Origin: Gammaproteobacteria bacterium
GTDB taxonomy: Bacteria > Pseudomonadota > Gammaproteobacteria > Steroidobacterales > GCA-2729495
Direction of reading: 5' to 3'
Length of the DNA stretch: 7,246 nt
Assembly (NCBI GenBank): GCA_023150055.1
Contig: JAKLLP010000034.1
Coordinates: 4,449 to 11,694 of the forward strand
Below, piece after piece: positions 1-6,601 of this stretch (positions are counted from its first letter, which is position 1; every line of letters begins with the position of its first letter). A model generated the notes under the pieces. The model ran no database searches and was not told the origin of the DNA. It saw only the letters and a list, made by a program, of their open reading frames with translations. The translations under genes were made by a program, and so were the position numbers.

Positions 1-983
1 CGGCAGCGCGCGGCGATATTGGGAAAGAGCCGCCGCACGTCGTCGGCGTTCTTGTGGCTGATGTCGAGAAACACGCACTCGAAGCCGCCGCGTTTCATCT
101 CGTAGTCGATGGCGCGCGCGACGATGTCGCGTGGCGCGAGTTCTGCCCGCGGGTCGTGGTCGGGCATGAAACGGCGGCCGTTCGGCAGCAGCAGCTGCGC
201 CCCTTCGCCTCGCACGGCCTCCGAGATCAGGAACGACTTCGCCTGCGGATGGTAGAGACAGGTGGGATGAAACTGCACGAACTCCAGGTTCGCGACCCGG
301 CAGCCGGCGCGCCAGGCCATGGCAATGCCATCGCCGGTGGAGGTGTCGGGGTTGGTCGTGTAGAGATAGGTCTTGGCGGCCCCGCCGGTGGCCAGGACGA
401 CCGCGCGGGCCGCGTGCGTGCGGACATGGCCGCTGGCCCGGTCGAGTGCGTAGGCGCCGAGACAGCGGTTCGCCGCGCCCGGATGCAGCTTGGCCCGGCT
501 GATGACGTCGATCGCGATCTCGCCGTCGAGAACGGTGATGTGCCGGTTCTCGCGCACGCGTTCGGCGAGCGCGCTCACGATCGCCTGCCCGGAGGCGTCG
601 GCGGCATGCACGACACGGCGCCGGGAGTGGCCGCCCTCACGGGTGAGGTGCAGTGCGCTGTCGTTCTCGATGCAGGTGAAGACGACCCCCTGGTCCTGCA
701 GCCAGCGGATGCTGGCCGCGCCGGACCGCGCGACGTGCTCGACGACGTCGCGGTGGCACAGGCCGGCGCCGGCGGTCAGCGTGTCCTCGGTGTGCAGCGC
801 GGGCGAATCATCCGCGCCGATGGCCGCCGCCACGCCGCCCTGGGCCCAGCAGCTCGAGCTTTCCTCGAAGCCCTTCTTGGCGAGGAGCCCGATGCGGTGT
901 CCCTGCGCGGCCAGCCGCAACGCCACCGACATGCCGCCAAGCCCGGCGCCGATGATGAGCACGTCGAAAATTCTTAGTTTCAA
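1..983 (-). CDS. nadB: L-aspartate oxidase NadB (3' end cut by the window edge)
   Basis: NadB is an FAD enzyme that oxidises L-aspartate to iminoaspartate, the first step of de novo NAD synthesis; NadA then uses the product. About 327 residues are visible; the E. coli enzyme has about 540, so the C-terminal part lies off the left edge. The N-terminus has a dinucleotide-binding fold (VLIIGAGLGG, residues 8-17). The SSSCWAQGG segment (42-50) and REGGHS (115-120) are typical of the succinate dehydrogenase/fumarate reductase flavoprotein family. STGDGIAMAWRAG (215-227), EFVQFHPT (234-241, His239) and APRDIVARA (283-291, Arg285) carry family active-site residues. The start is TTG at 983-981: there is no in-frame ATG or GTG between it and the in-frame stop TAG at 1019-1017, and a later GTG (codon 8) would trim the first strand of the fold. 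No Shine-Dalgarno is visible. nadA ends 99 nt upstream on the same strand, so the two are probably co-transcribed. Confidence 0.97.
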   Translation of the reverse strand, partial: MKLRIFDVLIIGAGLGGMSVALRLAAQGHRIGLLAKKGFEESSSCWAQGGVAAAIGADDSPALHTEDTLTAGAGLCHRDVVEHVARSGAASIRWLQDQGVVFTCIENDSALHLTREGGHSRRRVVHAADASGQAIVSALAERVRENRHITVLDGEIAIDVISRAKLHPGAANRCLGAYALDRASGHVRTHAARAVVLATGGAAKTYLYTTNPDTSTGDGIAMAWRAGCRVANLEFVQFHPTCLYHPQAKSFLISEAVRGEGAQLLLPNGRRFMPDHDPRAELAPRDIVARAIDYEMKRGGFECVFLDISHKNADDVRRLFPNIAARC

Positions 984-1082
984 TAGTTTAGAGGCTTTTT
1001 TGATTGTTGCTTCGAGCTAAGGGTCCGCCCTACCGGTCCACGGCCCTCTTGCTCGAACGGCTCGGCGGGTCACGGCGCGGCG

Positions 1083-2102
1083 TCAGGTCGTGCCCGATGC
1101 CCGCCCGACCGCGAGCATGCGCTCCACGGAGCGCTTGGCACCGGCGGCTACCTGCGCGTCGACCTCGATCGCCGGCGTGAGGGTCTGCAGGCTCGCGAGG
1201 ATCTTCGGCAGCGTGATCCGCTTCATGTGGGGACAGAAATTGCACGGGCGCACGAACTCGACCTCGGGATATTCCACGGCCACGTTGTCGCTCATGGAGC
1301 ACTCGGTGATCAGCACCACCTGGCGCGGCTTTTCGTCGGCGATGTGCCGGATCATGCCCGAGGTGGAGCCGACGTAGTCGGCCTCGCGCAGCACCTCCGG
1401 GGGGCATTCAGGGTGGGCCATGACATGAATGCCGGGTTGCGTCCGCCGGTACTCGCGGATCTCCTCCGGGGTGAAGCGCTCGTGCACCTCGCAGGCGCCT
1501 TCCCAGAGGATGATTTCCACGCCGGTCTTGCTCGCCACGTAACGGCCGAGATAGCCGTCGGGTATGAAGATGACGCGGTCCGATCCGAGCGACTCCACGA
1601 CCTTCACGGCATTGGCCGAGGTGCAGCAGATATCGGCCTCGGCGCGCACGTCGGCGTAGGCGTTCACGTAGCAGACCACGGGCACGCCGGGGTGCTTTGC
1701 CTTGAGGCGACGCACGTCCTCGGCGGTGATGGAGGCCGCGAGCGAGCAGCCGGCCTCGAGGTCGGGCAGGATCACGAGTTTTTCCGGGCTCATGATCTTC
1801 GCGGTCTCCGCCATGAAGCGCACGCCGCAGAGCACGATCACGCCGGCATCGGTCGCCGCGCCCTGTTGGGCGAGCGCGAGCGAGTCGCCGCGGAAGTCGG
1901 CGACCCCGTAGGCGATCTCGGGCGTCTGGTAGTTATGCGCCAGGATGACGGCATTGCGCTCGCGCTTGAGTTCGTTGATGGCGGCCACGAGCGGCGCGTG
2001 CACGGCCCATTCCATTTCGGGCATGACGTGGCGGATGCGCTCGTAGAGCGGGCGCGTGACGCGCTCGACCTGCGGGGTGTAGGAGAGGGCAGTGGTGGTC
2101 AT
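1083..2102 (-). CDS. nadA: Quinolinate synthase NadA
   Basis: NadA is a cytoplasmic [4Fe-4S] enzyme that condenses iminoaspartate with dihydroxyacetone phosphate to give quinolinate. The protein has 339 residues, a normal length. It shows the triplicated NadA layout: ERNAVILAHNYQTPEI (48-63), the first cluster cysteine Cys92 in CGVRFMAETAKI, SADICC-like ADICCTSANA (156-165), the second cluster cysteine Cys233 in AHPECPPEV, STSGM (246-250), and the third cluster cysteine Cys290 in CNFCPHMKRITL (287-298). Cys287 sits where E. coli NadA also has a cysteine in its CxxCxxC stretch. All three expected iron-sulfur ligands are therefore present and the enzyme should be active. The ATG at 2102 is the obvious start, although no good Shine-Dalgarno precedes it. 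The upstream gap holds a terminator-like hairpin, a -10-like box and a palindrome, so this gene probably begins the nadA-nadB transcript. A nadC gene might lie further left, outside the window. Confidence 0.98.
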   Translation of the reverse strand: MTTTALSYTPQVERVTRPLYERIRHVMPEMEWAVHAPLVAAINELKRERNAVILAHNYQTPEIAYGVADFRGDSLALAQQGAATDAGVIVLCGVRFMAETAKIMSPEKLVILPDLEAGCSLAASITAEDVRRLKAKHPGVPVVCYVNAYADVRAEADICCTSANAVKVVESLGSDRVIFIPDGYLGRYVASKTGVEIILWEGACEVHERFTPEEIREYRRTQPGIHVMAHPECPPEVLREADYVGSTSGMIRHIADEKPRQVVLITECSMSDNVAVEYPEVEFVRPCNFCPHMKRITLPKILASLQTLTPAIEVDAQVAAGAKRSVERMLAVGRASGTT

Positions 2103-2129
2103 GGGCGAGGTGCGATCTTCAATATGCTC
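2103..2129 (-). promoter_or_regulatory. Short nadA leader without a clear ribosome binding site
   Basis: If transcription starts about 7 nt after the -10-like box at 2136-2141, nadA has a leader of roughly 27 nt. I see no GGAGG-like Shine-Dalgarno before the ATG, only CACCTCGCCC directly upstream. The leader is too short to hold a riboswitch. The position of the start is inferred from the -10 box alone. Confidence 0.3.
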
Positions 2130-2141
2130 AAAATGAGTATA
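2123..2141 (-). promoter_or_regulatory. Inverted repeat overlapping the nadA promoter, likely NadQ operator
   Basis: Read on the minus strand the site is TATACTCATTTTGAGCATA. Its 8-nt arms match at 7 of 8 positions around a 3-nt centre, the form expected for a dimeric winged-helix repressor. It lies 21 nt upstream of the nadA start in an AT-rich island within very GC-rich DNA. Its first six bases, TATACT, also make a good -10 box, so a bound protein would block RNA polymerase. The NadQ/NrtR-type regulator gene ends only 67 nt further upstream, which makes its product the natural candidate ligand. I did not find a clear second copy upstream of nadB or nadQ. That NadQ binds here is inference. 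Confidence 0.62.
2136..2141 (-). promoter_or_regulatory. Candidate -10 box of the nadA promoter
   Basis: TATACT on the minus strand matches the sigma-70 consensus TATAAT at five of six positions. No convincing -35 hexamer lies 16-18 nt upstream; that position falls in the terminator-like hairpin. A weak core promoter is possible. The box is embedded in the left half of the inverted repeat. Confidence 0.42.
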
Positions 2142-2149
2142 AAAAGCCT

Positions 2150-2174
2150 GAAAAATAGACCGGTCGGAACCGGC
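2150..2174 (-). terminator. Intrinsic terminator-like hairpin after nadQ
   Basis: On the minus strand, downstream of nadQ, a stem of CCGGT/ACCGG with a TCCG loop (plus an outer G-U pair) is followed at once by CTATTTTTC. The stem is short, but stem plus T tract is the intrinsic terminator form. It begins about 35 nt after the nadQ stop and just before the nadA promoter, so it would separate the regulator transcript from nadA-nadB. Confidence 0.5.
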
Positions 2175-2208
2175 ACCCGTTCATCCTAGTCGCCCGCCGC
2201 GCCCGCGG

Positions 2209-3180
2209 TCAACGCGCCCGGCGTCCCGCCGCGCCCGGCAGCCGCACCCCGGGGCCCTGGCGCTCGCGCAGCACCTCGCGGCGGAATCGGAACAGTTCCG
2301 CCGGGCGGCCGGGCGAGCCCGACTGGAGCGTGCCGGTGCCTTCGACCAGGCGCGCCGCGTTGACCAGTCGGCGGAAGTTCTGCTTGTGCAGGCGGATGCC
2401 GGCGAGCGCCTCGACCAGCCGCTGCAACTGCAACAGCGTGAAGGTCGGCGGCAGCAGCTCGAACACGACCGGGCGATACTTGAGCTTGCCGCGCACGCGC
2501 GCCAGCGCCGTCGCCAGGATGCGGCGATGGTCGAGCGCCATGCTGCGGCCGATGCCCCGCGGCCGCGACGACCGCGCGCGCTCGCGCCAGGCTTCTGCGA
2601 CGAGACCGGCCTCGTAGAGCAGCTCATAGCGCTCCAGTGCCTGGAAGCCGTCCCAGCCGGCCCGCGTCAGTCCGAAGCTGATGGCGCCGCGTTCCTCGCG
2701 CTGGCGGCGCAGCGCTGCGCTCGGCGCCGCGGCGGACCATGCGGCCAGCGCCGCGATATGCGGTGCCGGGCTACCCGGTACGCGCCGGTCCTCCCACGGC
2801 AGGAAGTCGTAGGCGTTCTGCCACTGCGCGCCCACGCCGGCGGCGACGTGCTGTTCACGCACGAGGGCGAGGTAGGCGACCGAAACCAGCCGCGACCCGC
2901 CGTCGCGTTCGCGCGGATCACGGCCCCGGTCCGCGAACGTGTAGAGCTGCTCCACGTAACCCACCTCGATGCCGGTCTGCTCGAGACTCCCGCGGCGCAG
3001 GGCGATCTCCAGGGTCCGGTCGGTATCGGCGTCGAGCGGTCCGGAAGGCAGCGCAGGAGCGTCGGCGCGAGTCGCCCCCGTGTGACGTGCGTCACGCCGG
3101 TACACGGTGAGCACCCGCGGCTGGTCATCGGTCACCGCCAGGATGACGGCGCTGAGATTGAGGATGAGGGGCCGTGACAT
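2209..3180 (-). CDS. nadQ: NadQ/NrtR-type NAD biosynthesis regulator: degenerate Nudix domain plus winged helix
   Basis: This is a 323-residue cytoplasmic transcription factor of the NadQ type (Nudix-related, as in the NrtR family), known to repress NAD synthesis genes. Residues 1 to about 165 form a Nudix-like domain, with LSAVILAVTDDQPRVL at the start and the NadQ-like block GYVEQLYTFADRGRD (74-88), then SVAYLALV (100-107) and DFLPWED (125-131). The Nudix box is broken: in RGSLEQTGI (63-71) only some of the metal-binding glutamates of REUxEExGU survive (the first Glu is Gly64 and the last is Gln68), so hydrolase activity is unlikely and ligand sensing is likely. Residues about 222-302 are the winged-helix DNA-binding domain, with GKLKYRPVVFELLP (231-244), LHKQNFRRLV (264-273) and GRPAELFRF (291-299). 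Its neighbours nadA and nadB are the expected targets. The ATG at 3180 fits the family N-terminus. A plain NrtR label is the main alternative. Confidence 0.88.
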   Translation of the reverse strand: MSRPLILNLSAVILAVTDDQPRVLTVYRRDARHTGATRADAPALPSGPLDADTDRTLEIALRRGSLEQTGIEVGYVEQLYTFADRGRDPRERDGGSRLVSVAYLALVREQHVAAGVGAQWQNAYDFLPWEDRRVPGSPAPHIAALAAWSAAAPSAALRRQREERGAISFGLTRAGWDGFQALERYELLYEAGLVAEAWRERARSSRPRGIGRSMALDHRRILATALARVRGKLKYRPVVFELLPPTFTLLQLQRLVEALAGIRLHKQNFRRLVNAARLVEGTGTLQSGSPGRPAELFRFRREVLRERQGPGVRLPGAAGRRAR

Positions 3181-3212
3181 CGTTACGCCTGCCGGAGGAG
3201 CCGTGCCCGGAA

Positions 3213-3218
3213 ATCATA
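3213..3218 (-). promoter_or_regulatory. Weak candidate -10 box for nadQ
   Basis: The minus-strand TATGAT, five of six to the sigma-70 consensus, lies 32 nt upstream of the nadQ ATG. No -35 hexamer is visible at the right distance. The 158-nt gap it lies in (3181-3338) must also carry the promoter of the divergent GGDEF-EAL gene, for which I see no convincing hexamers. Confidence 0.25.
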
Positions 3219-3338
3219 CAGGCGACCTGGCCGGCCGCCGCTCGGAAGTGGTGCGGGAGAACTGGGAGTGCCTTCACGGCGGCGGGCGGCCGGTGCGGGG
3301 CATCATGTCCGAGGCGATTGTGGAAATACCAGGGTCTG

Positions 3339-5501
3339 ATGAGCGTTACGGCCGAGAAAGACGTCGTCTTCAGCGATTACGCGGCCTTCATCCGGGCGTT
3401 GCTGCCGCCGGCCCAGGGCCTCGTCTGTCATGACGCTGCGGGGCGGATGTTCTGGTCGGAACCCCCGGCCGAGGGCATGCCGGCGCTGACGGCGCAATAC
3501 CGCGAAGCAGTCACTGCTGCCGCCGGCGACACGGCCCGCCCGGGGCAACTGCGGATCCCGCTCGGCAGCGTCTGTGCCTATCTGCTGCCGCTCGCCGGCG
3601 AAGGCGATCGCAGCCTCGGCGTGTTGACGGTGTTCCTCGATCGCCGGTCCGCCAGCATGGACCACGCGTTTCTCCGCAGCGTGCTGGCGCCGGTCCTGCG
3701 CGGCCTGCAGCGCGAGCTGTCCCTGCGATTCCGTATCGTCGATGCCCAGCGCAAGCTCCAGGTGCAGGCGGCCGAGGAACGCCTGCTGCACCAGGTGGAG
3801 AAAATCCTCCACGAGGGCGAGGCGTTCGAGCCCGCTCTGCGACGGATCCTCGAGCTGTGCTGCGGACACCTGGCCATCGACGGCGCCCTGCTGGTGATTC
3901 CCGACAAGCACATCAGCCTCGCGCAGGGGGCCGGTCTTTCCGCGGAGTCGGCGACCGCGCTCGGCCGGCAACTGATCGACTCCGCCCGTGCTCCGGGGTT
4001 CGACCGGAGCCACGTCCAGGAGACCGACGAGAACCTGTGGCTGCCGGTACAGGACGGCAACCAGGTGGCCGGGGGCATCTTCGCCCTGCGGGGGTGGCAG
4101 CGCTCGGGGTTCAGCCGGCGGCGCCTTGCGCGCGTCGCCCGTTACATCGGTTCGCATATCGAATCGATGCTGGAACGCGACTTCGACCCCCTCACCGGAC
4201 TGGTGGCCTGGCCCGCATTCGAGCGGGAATCCGCGAGCGCGACCGCGGATGCCGCGACCGATGGTGCCGGTGTCGTGCTTTGCATGAATCTCGACCAGCT
4301 GCATGTCCTCAACGACACCTTCGGTCGCGAGGCCGGGGACGAATTGCTGCGCCGCTTTGCGGGCTTGCTGCGCGAGGTGCTGCCGGCAGCGCTGATCAGC
4401 CGGGCTACCGGGGACAACTTCTTTGCGCTGCTGCGCGATGTGCCGCTCGCCGAGGCGCGCCGGCTGGCCGAAGAGATCTGTGTGCGCGCACGCGACGCCG
4501 TTTATGCGCGGGGCGACATGACCTACCGCGCGACCGTGAGCATCGGCGTCGGTCCACTCGCGGCGGACAGCGAGGAGGCGGGCGACGGGCTAGCCGCGGC
4601 CCGTATCGCCTGCAAGGCGGCCAAGGAGCGGGGACGCAGCCGGGTCGAGGTGTACGAGTCTGCCGATGTCAGCATCATCCGCCGGGCCGACGACATCCAG
4701 CTTGCCGGCTACGTGCGCAACGCGATCGAGAACGGCCGGCTGGTGCTGGTGGGGCAGCGGCTGCAGGCGCTCAAGCCGGGCAGGATGCCGCATTACTTCG
4801 AGGTTCTCGTCCGCATCATCGACGACGATGGCGCCCATGTGTCGCCGGCCGAGTTCATCTCGGCCGCCGAGCGCTACCAGCTCATGGAGGAACTCGATCG
4901 CTGGGTGGTGGCCCGCGCGCTCGACATGATCACTGCCGCCGGTATCCATTCGGCCGAGAGCGGCGCGCGTTTCGCGATCAACCTCTCCGGGCAGAGCCTC
5001 GGCAGCGAGAACTTCCTGCCCTACGTGGAGTCGCTGATCGTGCGCAGCGGCGTGGCACCGGATCTGCTGACGTTCGAGATCACGGAGTCGGTGGCCGTCG
5101 CCCGCATGAAGCAGGCGCAGGCGCTGATGCATACCCTGAAGAAGCTCGGCTGTCACCTCTCCCTCGACGATTTCGGCACGGGCCTGTCCTCGTTCGCCTA
5201 CCTGAAGCTTTTCCCCGTCGATACCCTGAAGATCGACGGCAGCTTCATCCGCGATGTGACGACCAACGTCGTCTCGCAGTCGGTGGTGGCGGCCATCGCG
5301 GAAGTGGCGCGCGTCATGCAGCTCGAGACCGTGGCCGAATACGTGCAGGACGAGGCTGCGCTGGAACTCCTGCGCAGTCTGAACATCAGCTTCGCGCAAG
5401 GGTACGTGGTGGGCGCCGCGGAGCCGCTCGAGCAGCAGATCGCGACCATCGCGCGTCCCGCGCGAGGGCGCAAGCGGCGGGCGCTGCCGTCGGCCGGCTG
5501 A
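3339..5501 (+). CDS. GGDEF-EAL protein with degenerate GGDEF and intact EAL; likely c-di-GMP phosphodiesterase
   Basis: This 720-residue protein has no signal peptide or membrane segment, so it is probably cytoplasmic. Residues 1 to about 130 look like a small sensory domain (GAF-like, not certain). A helical, probably coiled-coil stretch covers about 130-160, and a second GAF-like region about 160-280. GGDEF runs from DPLTGL (283-288) to about 440. Its signature is TGDNF (357-361), with Thr for the first Gly and Asn360 for the catalytic Glu, and the first metal Asp is Asn317 in MNLDQLHVLND, so cyclase activity is unlikely. The EAL domain (about 450-700) reads EVL at 488-490, a tolerated variant. 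It keeps Asn548, Glu580, Asp610-Asp611 in DDFGTG, Lys631, Glu667 and Gln687, so c-di-GMP hydrolysis is likely. The ATG at 3339 has AGGG four bases upstream. An ATG at 3174 would overlap nadQ and add 55 low-quality residues, so I rejected it. Confidence 0.95.
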   Translation: MSVTAEKDVVFSDYAAFIRALLPPAQGLVCHDAAGRMFWSEPPAEGMPALTAQYREAVTAAAGDTARPGQLRIPLGSVCAYLLPLAGEGDRSLGVLTVFLDRRSASMDHAFLRSVLAPVLRGLQRELSLRFRIVDAQRKLQVQAAEERLLHQVEKILHEGEAFEPALRRILELCCGHLAIDGALLVIPDKHISLAQGAGLSAESATALGRQLIDSARAPGFDRSHVQETDENLWLPVQDGNQVAGGIFALRGWQRSGFSRRRLARVARYIGSHIESMLERDFDPLTGLVAWPAFERESASATADAATDGAGVVLCMNLDQLHVLNDTFGREAGDELLRRFAGLLREVLPAALISRATGDNFFALLRDVPLAEARRLAEEICVRARDAVYARGDMTYRATVSIGVGPLAADSEEAGDGLAAARIACKAAKERGRSRVEVYESADVSIIRRADDIQLAGYVRNAIENGRLVLVGQRLQALKPGRMPHYFEVLVRIIDDDGAHVSPAEFISAAERYQLMEELDRWVVARALDMITAAGIHSAESGARFAINLSGQSLGSENFLPYVESLIVRSGVAPDLLTFEITESVAVARMKQAQALMHTLKKLGCHLSLDDFGTGLSSFAYLKLFPVDTLKIDGSFIRDVTTNVVSQSVVAAIAEVARVMQLETVAEYVQDEAALELLRSLNISFAQGYVVGAAEPLEQQIATIARPARGRKRRALPSAG

Positions 5502-5534
5502 TCGGGCGCTCGCGGCGCGCAACCTCGTGTCGGA

Positions 5535-5548
5535 CGCCACCCGTGGCG
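5535..5548. repeat. Perfect palindrome between the GGDEF-EAL gene and the cytochrome gene
   Basis: CGCCAC-CC-GTGGCG is a perfect inverted repeat with 6-nt arms. It lies 34 nt after the GGDEF-EAL stop and 73 nt before the cytochrome start. There is no T tract, so it is not a standard terminator; it could be a protein site or a transcript hairpin. The rest of the 119-nt gap (5502-5620) shows no clear promoter. Confidence 0.4.
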
Positions 5549-5607
5549 AGCGGGAGCGGCGCGGGTTCCTCGGGTACCATCCTGTGCCGATCGTCGTCCC
5601 TGCTGCA

Positions 5608-5615
5608 GGGGAGGA
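5608..5615 (+). promoter_or_regulatory. Strong ribosome binding site of the cytochrome gene
   Basis: GGGGAGGA lies just upstream of the ATG at 5621; its GGAGG core is six bases from the start. It fixes this start against the much longer open frame that runs back into the GGDEF-EAL gene, and it is the best Shine-Dalgarno in the window. Confidence 0.85.
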
Positions 5616-5620
5616 AACCC

Positions 5621-6439
5621 ATGGACCTGCCTGGCCGCGCCGCTGCGCTGTTCGTGCTCCTCGTCGGGTCTGCCGTCGGCAGCGGCATCGCGTGTGCGCA
5701 ACAGGTGCTGACACGCGAGTCGCTGTCGCAAGCCGACTACGTGGTCGGCCGTCGCGCCTTCCAGATGCGGTGCAGTGCCTGTCACACGCTGGCCGAAGGG
5801 GGCTCGCACCTCACCGGGCCGAATCTCTGGGGCGTGATGGGCAAGCCGGCCGGCACCCGTGACGGCTTCGGGTACTCGGATGCGCTCCTCGCCGCGGACA
5901 TCAGCTGGACGCCGGACCGGCTCGACCGCTTCCTCGCCGACCCGGCCACCGACGTGCCCGGCAACAGGATGGCCGTCCCCGAAGGGGTGCCGAACCCGGA
6001 CCGGCTTGCGTTGATCGCCTTCATGATGCTCGAGACCGGTGGCGCCGACTGGCCGAAGCCGGAGCTGCCGAAGGCGGTGGTCGATCCGGACCGCAGCAAG
6101 CCCGTCGCCGAGCGCTTCCCGAGTTTCTGGAACCACATGATGTCGAACACCACCCGCTACCGCATGGTGACGGCGGACGGCGAGCTCGTATTCAAGGCGT
6201 ACTTCAATCGCGACGGGTCGATTACCTCCGACCGGAAGTCGATCCGCGGTTTCTGGCGGCCGGACGAGCGCGATTTCTTCTGCTACGCGCTCTACGGCAT
6301 CCCGTTGCAGCCGGGCCAGCTGGTGGAATGCTTTCCGATGGTGGCGATGAGCATTCCGCGATTTGCCGAGCAGCTCTGGGAATCGAAACCGGCCGAGGGC
6401 GTGCAGCTCTACGGCGGTATCCTGCCGGGCAGGCCCTGA
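5621..6439 (+). CDS. Exported mono-haem cytochrome c with an extra C-terminal domain
   Basis: This 272-residue protein should act in the periplasm as an electron carrier or redox subunit. Residues 1-26 look like a Sec signal peptide (RAAALFVLLVGSAVG core, cleavage after ACA). Residues about 38-140 form a class I cytochrome c domain: haem site CSACH (51-55), GPNLWGVMGKPAG (66-78), FGYSDAL (83-89), W96 and an axial Met117 in GNRM. Residues about 165-272 are a separate domain with FKAYFNRDGSITSD (191-204), GFWRPDERDFFCYAL (210-224) and PGQLVECFPM (231-240). The G-W...C...C pattern, with Cys221 and Cys237 able to form a disulfide, recalls small calycin-like periplasmic domains such as DUF995, but I cannot assign it firmly. 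The gene follows the GGDEF-EAL gene by 119 nt on the same strand; a functional link between them is not shown. The partner enzyme is unknown. Confidence 0.93.
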   Translation: MDLPGRAAALFVLLVGSAVGSGIACAQQVLTRESLSQADYVVGRRAFQMRCSACHTLAEGGSHLTGPNLWGVMGKPAGTRDGFGYSDALLAADISWTPDRLDRFLADPATDVPGNRMAVPEGVPNPDRLALIAFMMLETGGADWPKPELPKAVVDPDRSKPVAERFPSFWNHMMSNTTRYRMVTADGELVFKAYFNRDGSITSDRKSIRGFWRPDERDFFCYALYGIPLQPGQLVECFPMVAMSIPRFAEQLWESKPAEGVQLYGGILPGRP

Positions 6440-6532
6440 TTCGGCTCATCGGGCCATTGCACGACACGTCCGGTGTACGACGCGGCGCGCCGCTGGTGGG
6501 GGCGCGATGCTCACTGGCGCGCCATGACGCAA

Positions 6533-6568
6533 ATGACCGCCCTTGCGGCGGGAGGTCTCCGCCGCCGC
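6533..6568. repeat. Palindromic repeat, copy 1 (REP-like)
   Basis: This 36-nt unit is repeated at 6644-6679 with two mismatches. It holds two overlapping inverted repeats: CCGCC-cttgc-GGCGG and GCGGCGG-gaggtct-CCGCCGC. They share the central GGCGG arm, so only one can form at a time. Position between convergent genes and the palindromic form suggest a REP/BIME-like element. Confidence 0.85.
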
Positions 6569-6601
6569 TCCCGCCCTCGTTCATCGATACTCGCTTTGGG
6601 C

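Noticed and set aside
54..977. Long plus-strand open frame opposite nadB
   Set aside because: It is antisense to a clearly recognisable nadB and its translation is low-complexity Ala/Arg/Gly-rich, as expected for a shadow frame in GC-rich DNA. The same holds for the plus-strand frame at 1227-2189 opposite nadA and that at 2386-3177 opposite nadQ.
984..1082. Second copy of the nadA palindrome upstream of nadB
   Set aside because: The AT-rich segment shares only TTGA and a few other positions with the nadA site and is not palindromic, so I do not call an operator there.
2103..2208. NAD-sensing riboswitch upstream of nadA
   Set aside because: The inferred leader is under 30 nt and holds no multi-stem aptamer; a protein repressor site explains the region better.
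3174..3338. Upstream ATG (3174) as the start of the GGDEF-EAL protein
   Set aside because: It would overlap the nadQ start on the other strand, has no ribosome binding site, and adds 55 residues of no recognisable fold; 3339 fits better.
3203..3433. Small frame from GTG 3203 preceded by GGAGGAG
   Set aside because: The spacing from the purine tract to GTG is only two bases, and the frame runs out of phase into the GGDEF-EAL gene with an arginine-rich translation.
3303..4304. Long minus-strand frames opposite the GGDEF-EAL gene (also 4590-5714)
   Set aside because: They lie against a protein with clear domain motifs and show no recognisable motif of their own.
3857..5620. Extension of the cytochrome frame far upstream of 5621
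   Set aside because: The extension is Arg/Gly/Ala-rich and lies out of frame over the GGDEF-EAL gene; the ATG at 5621 has an excellent ribosome binding site and is followed by a signal peptide.
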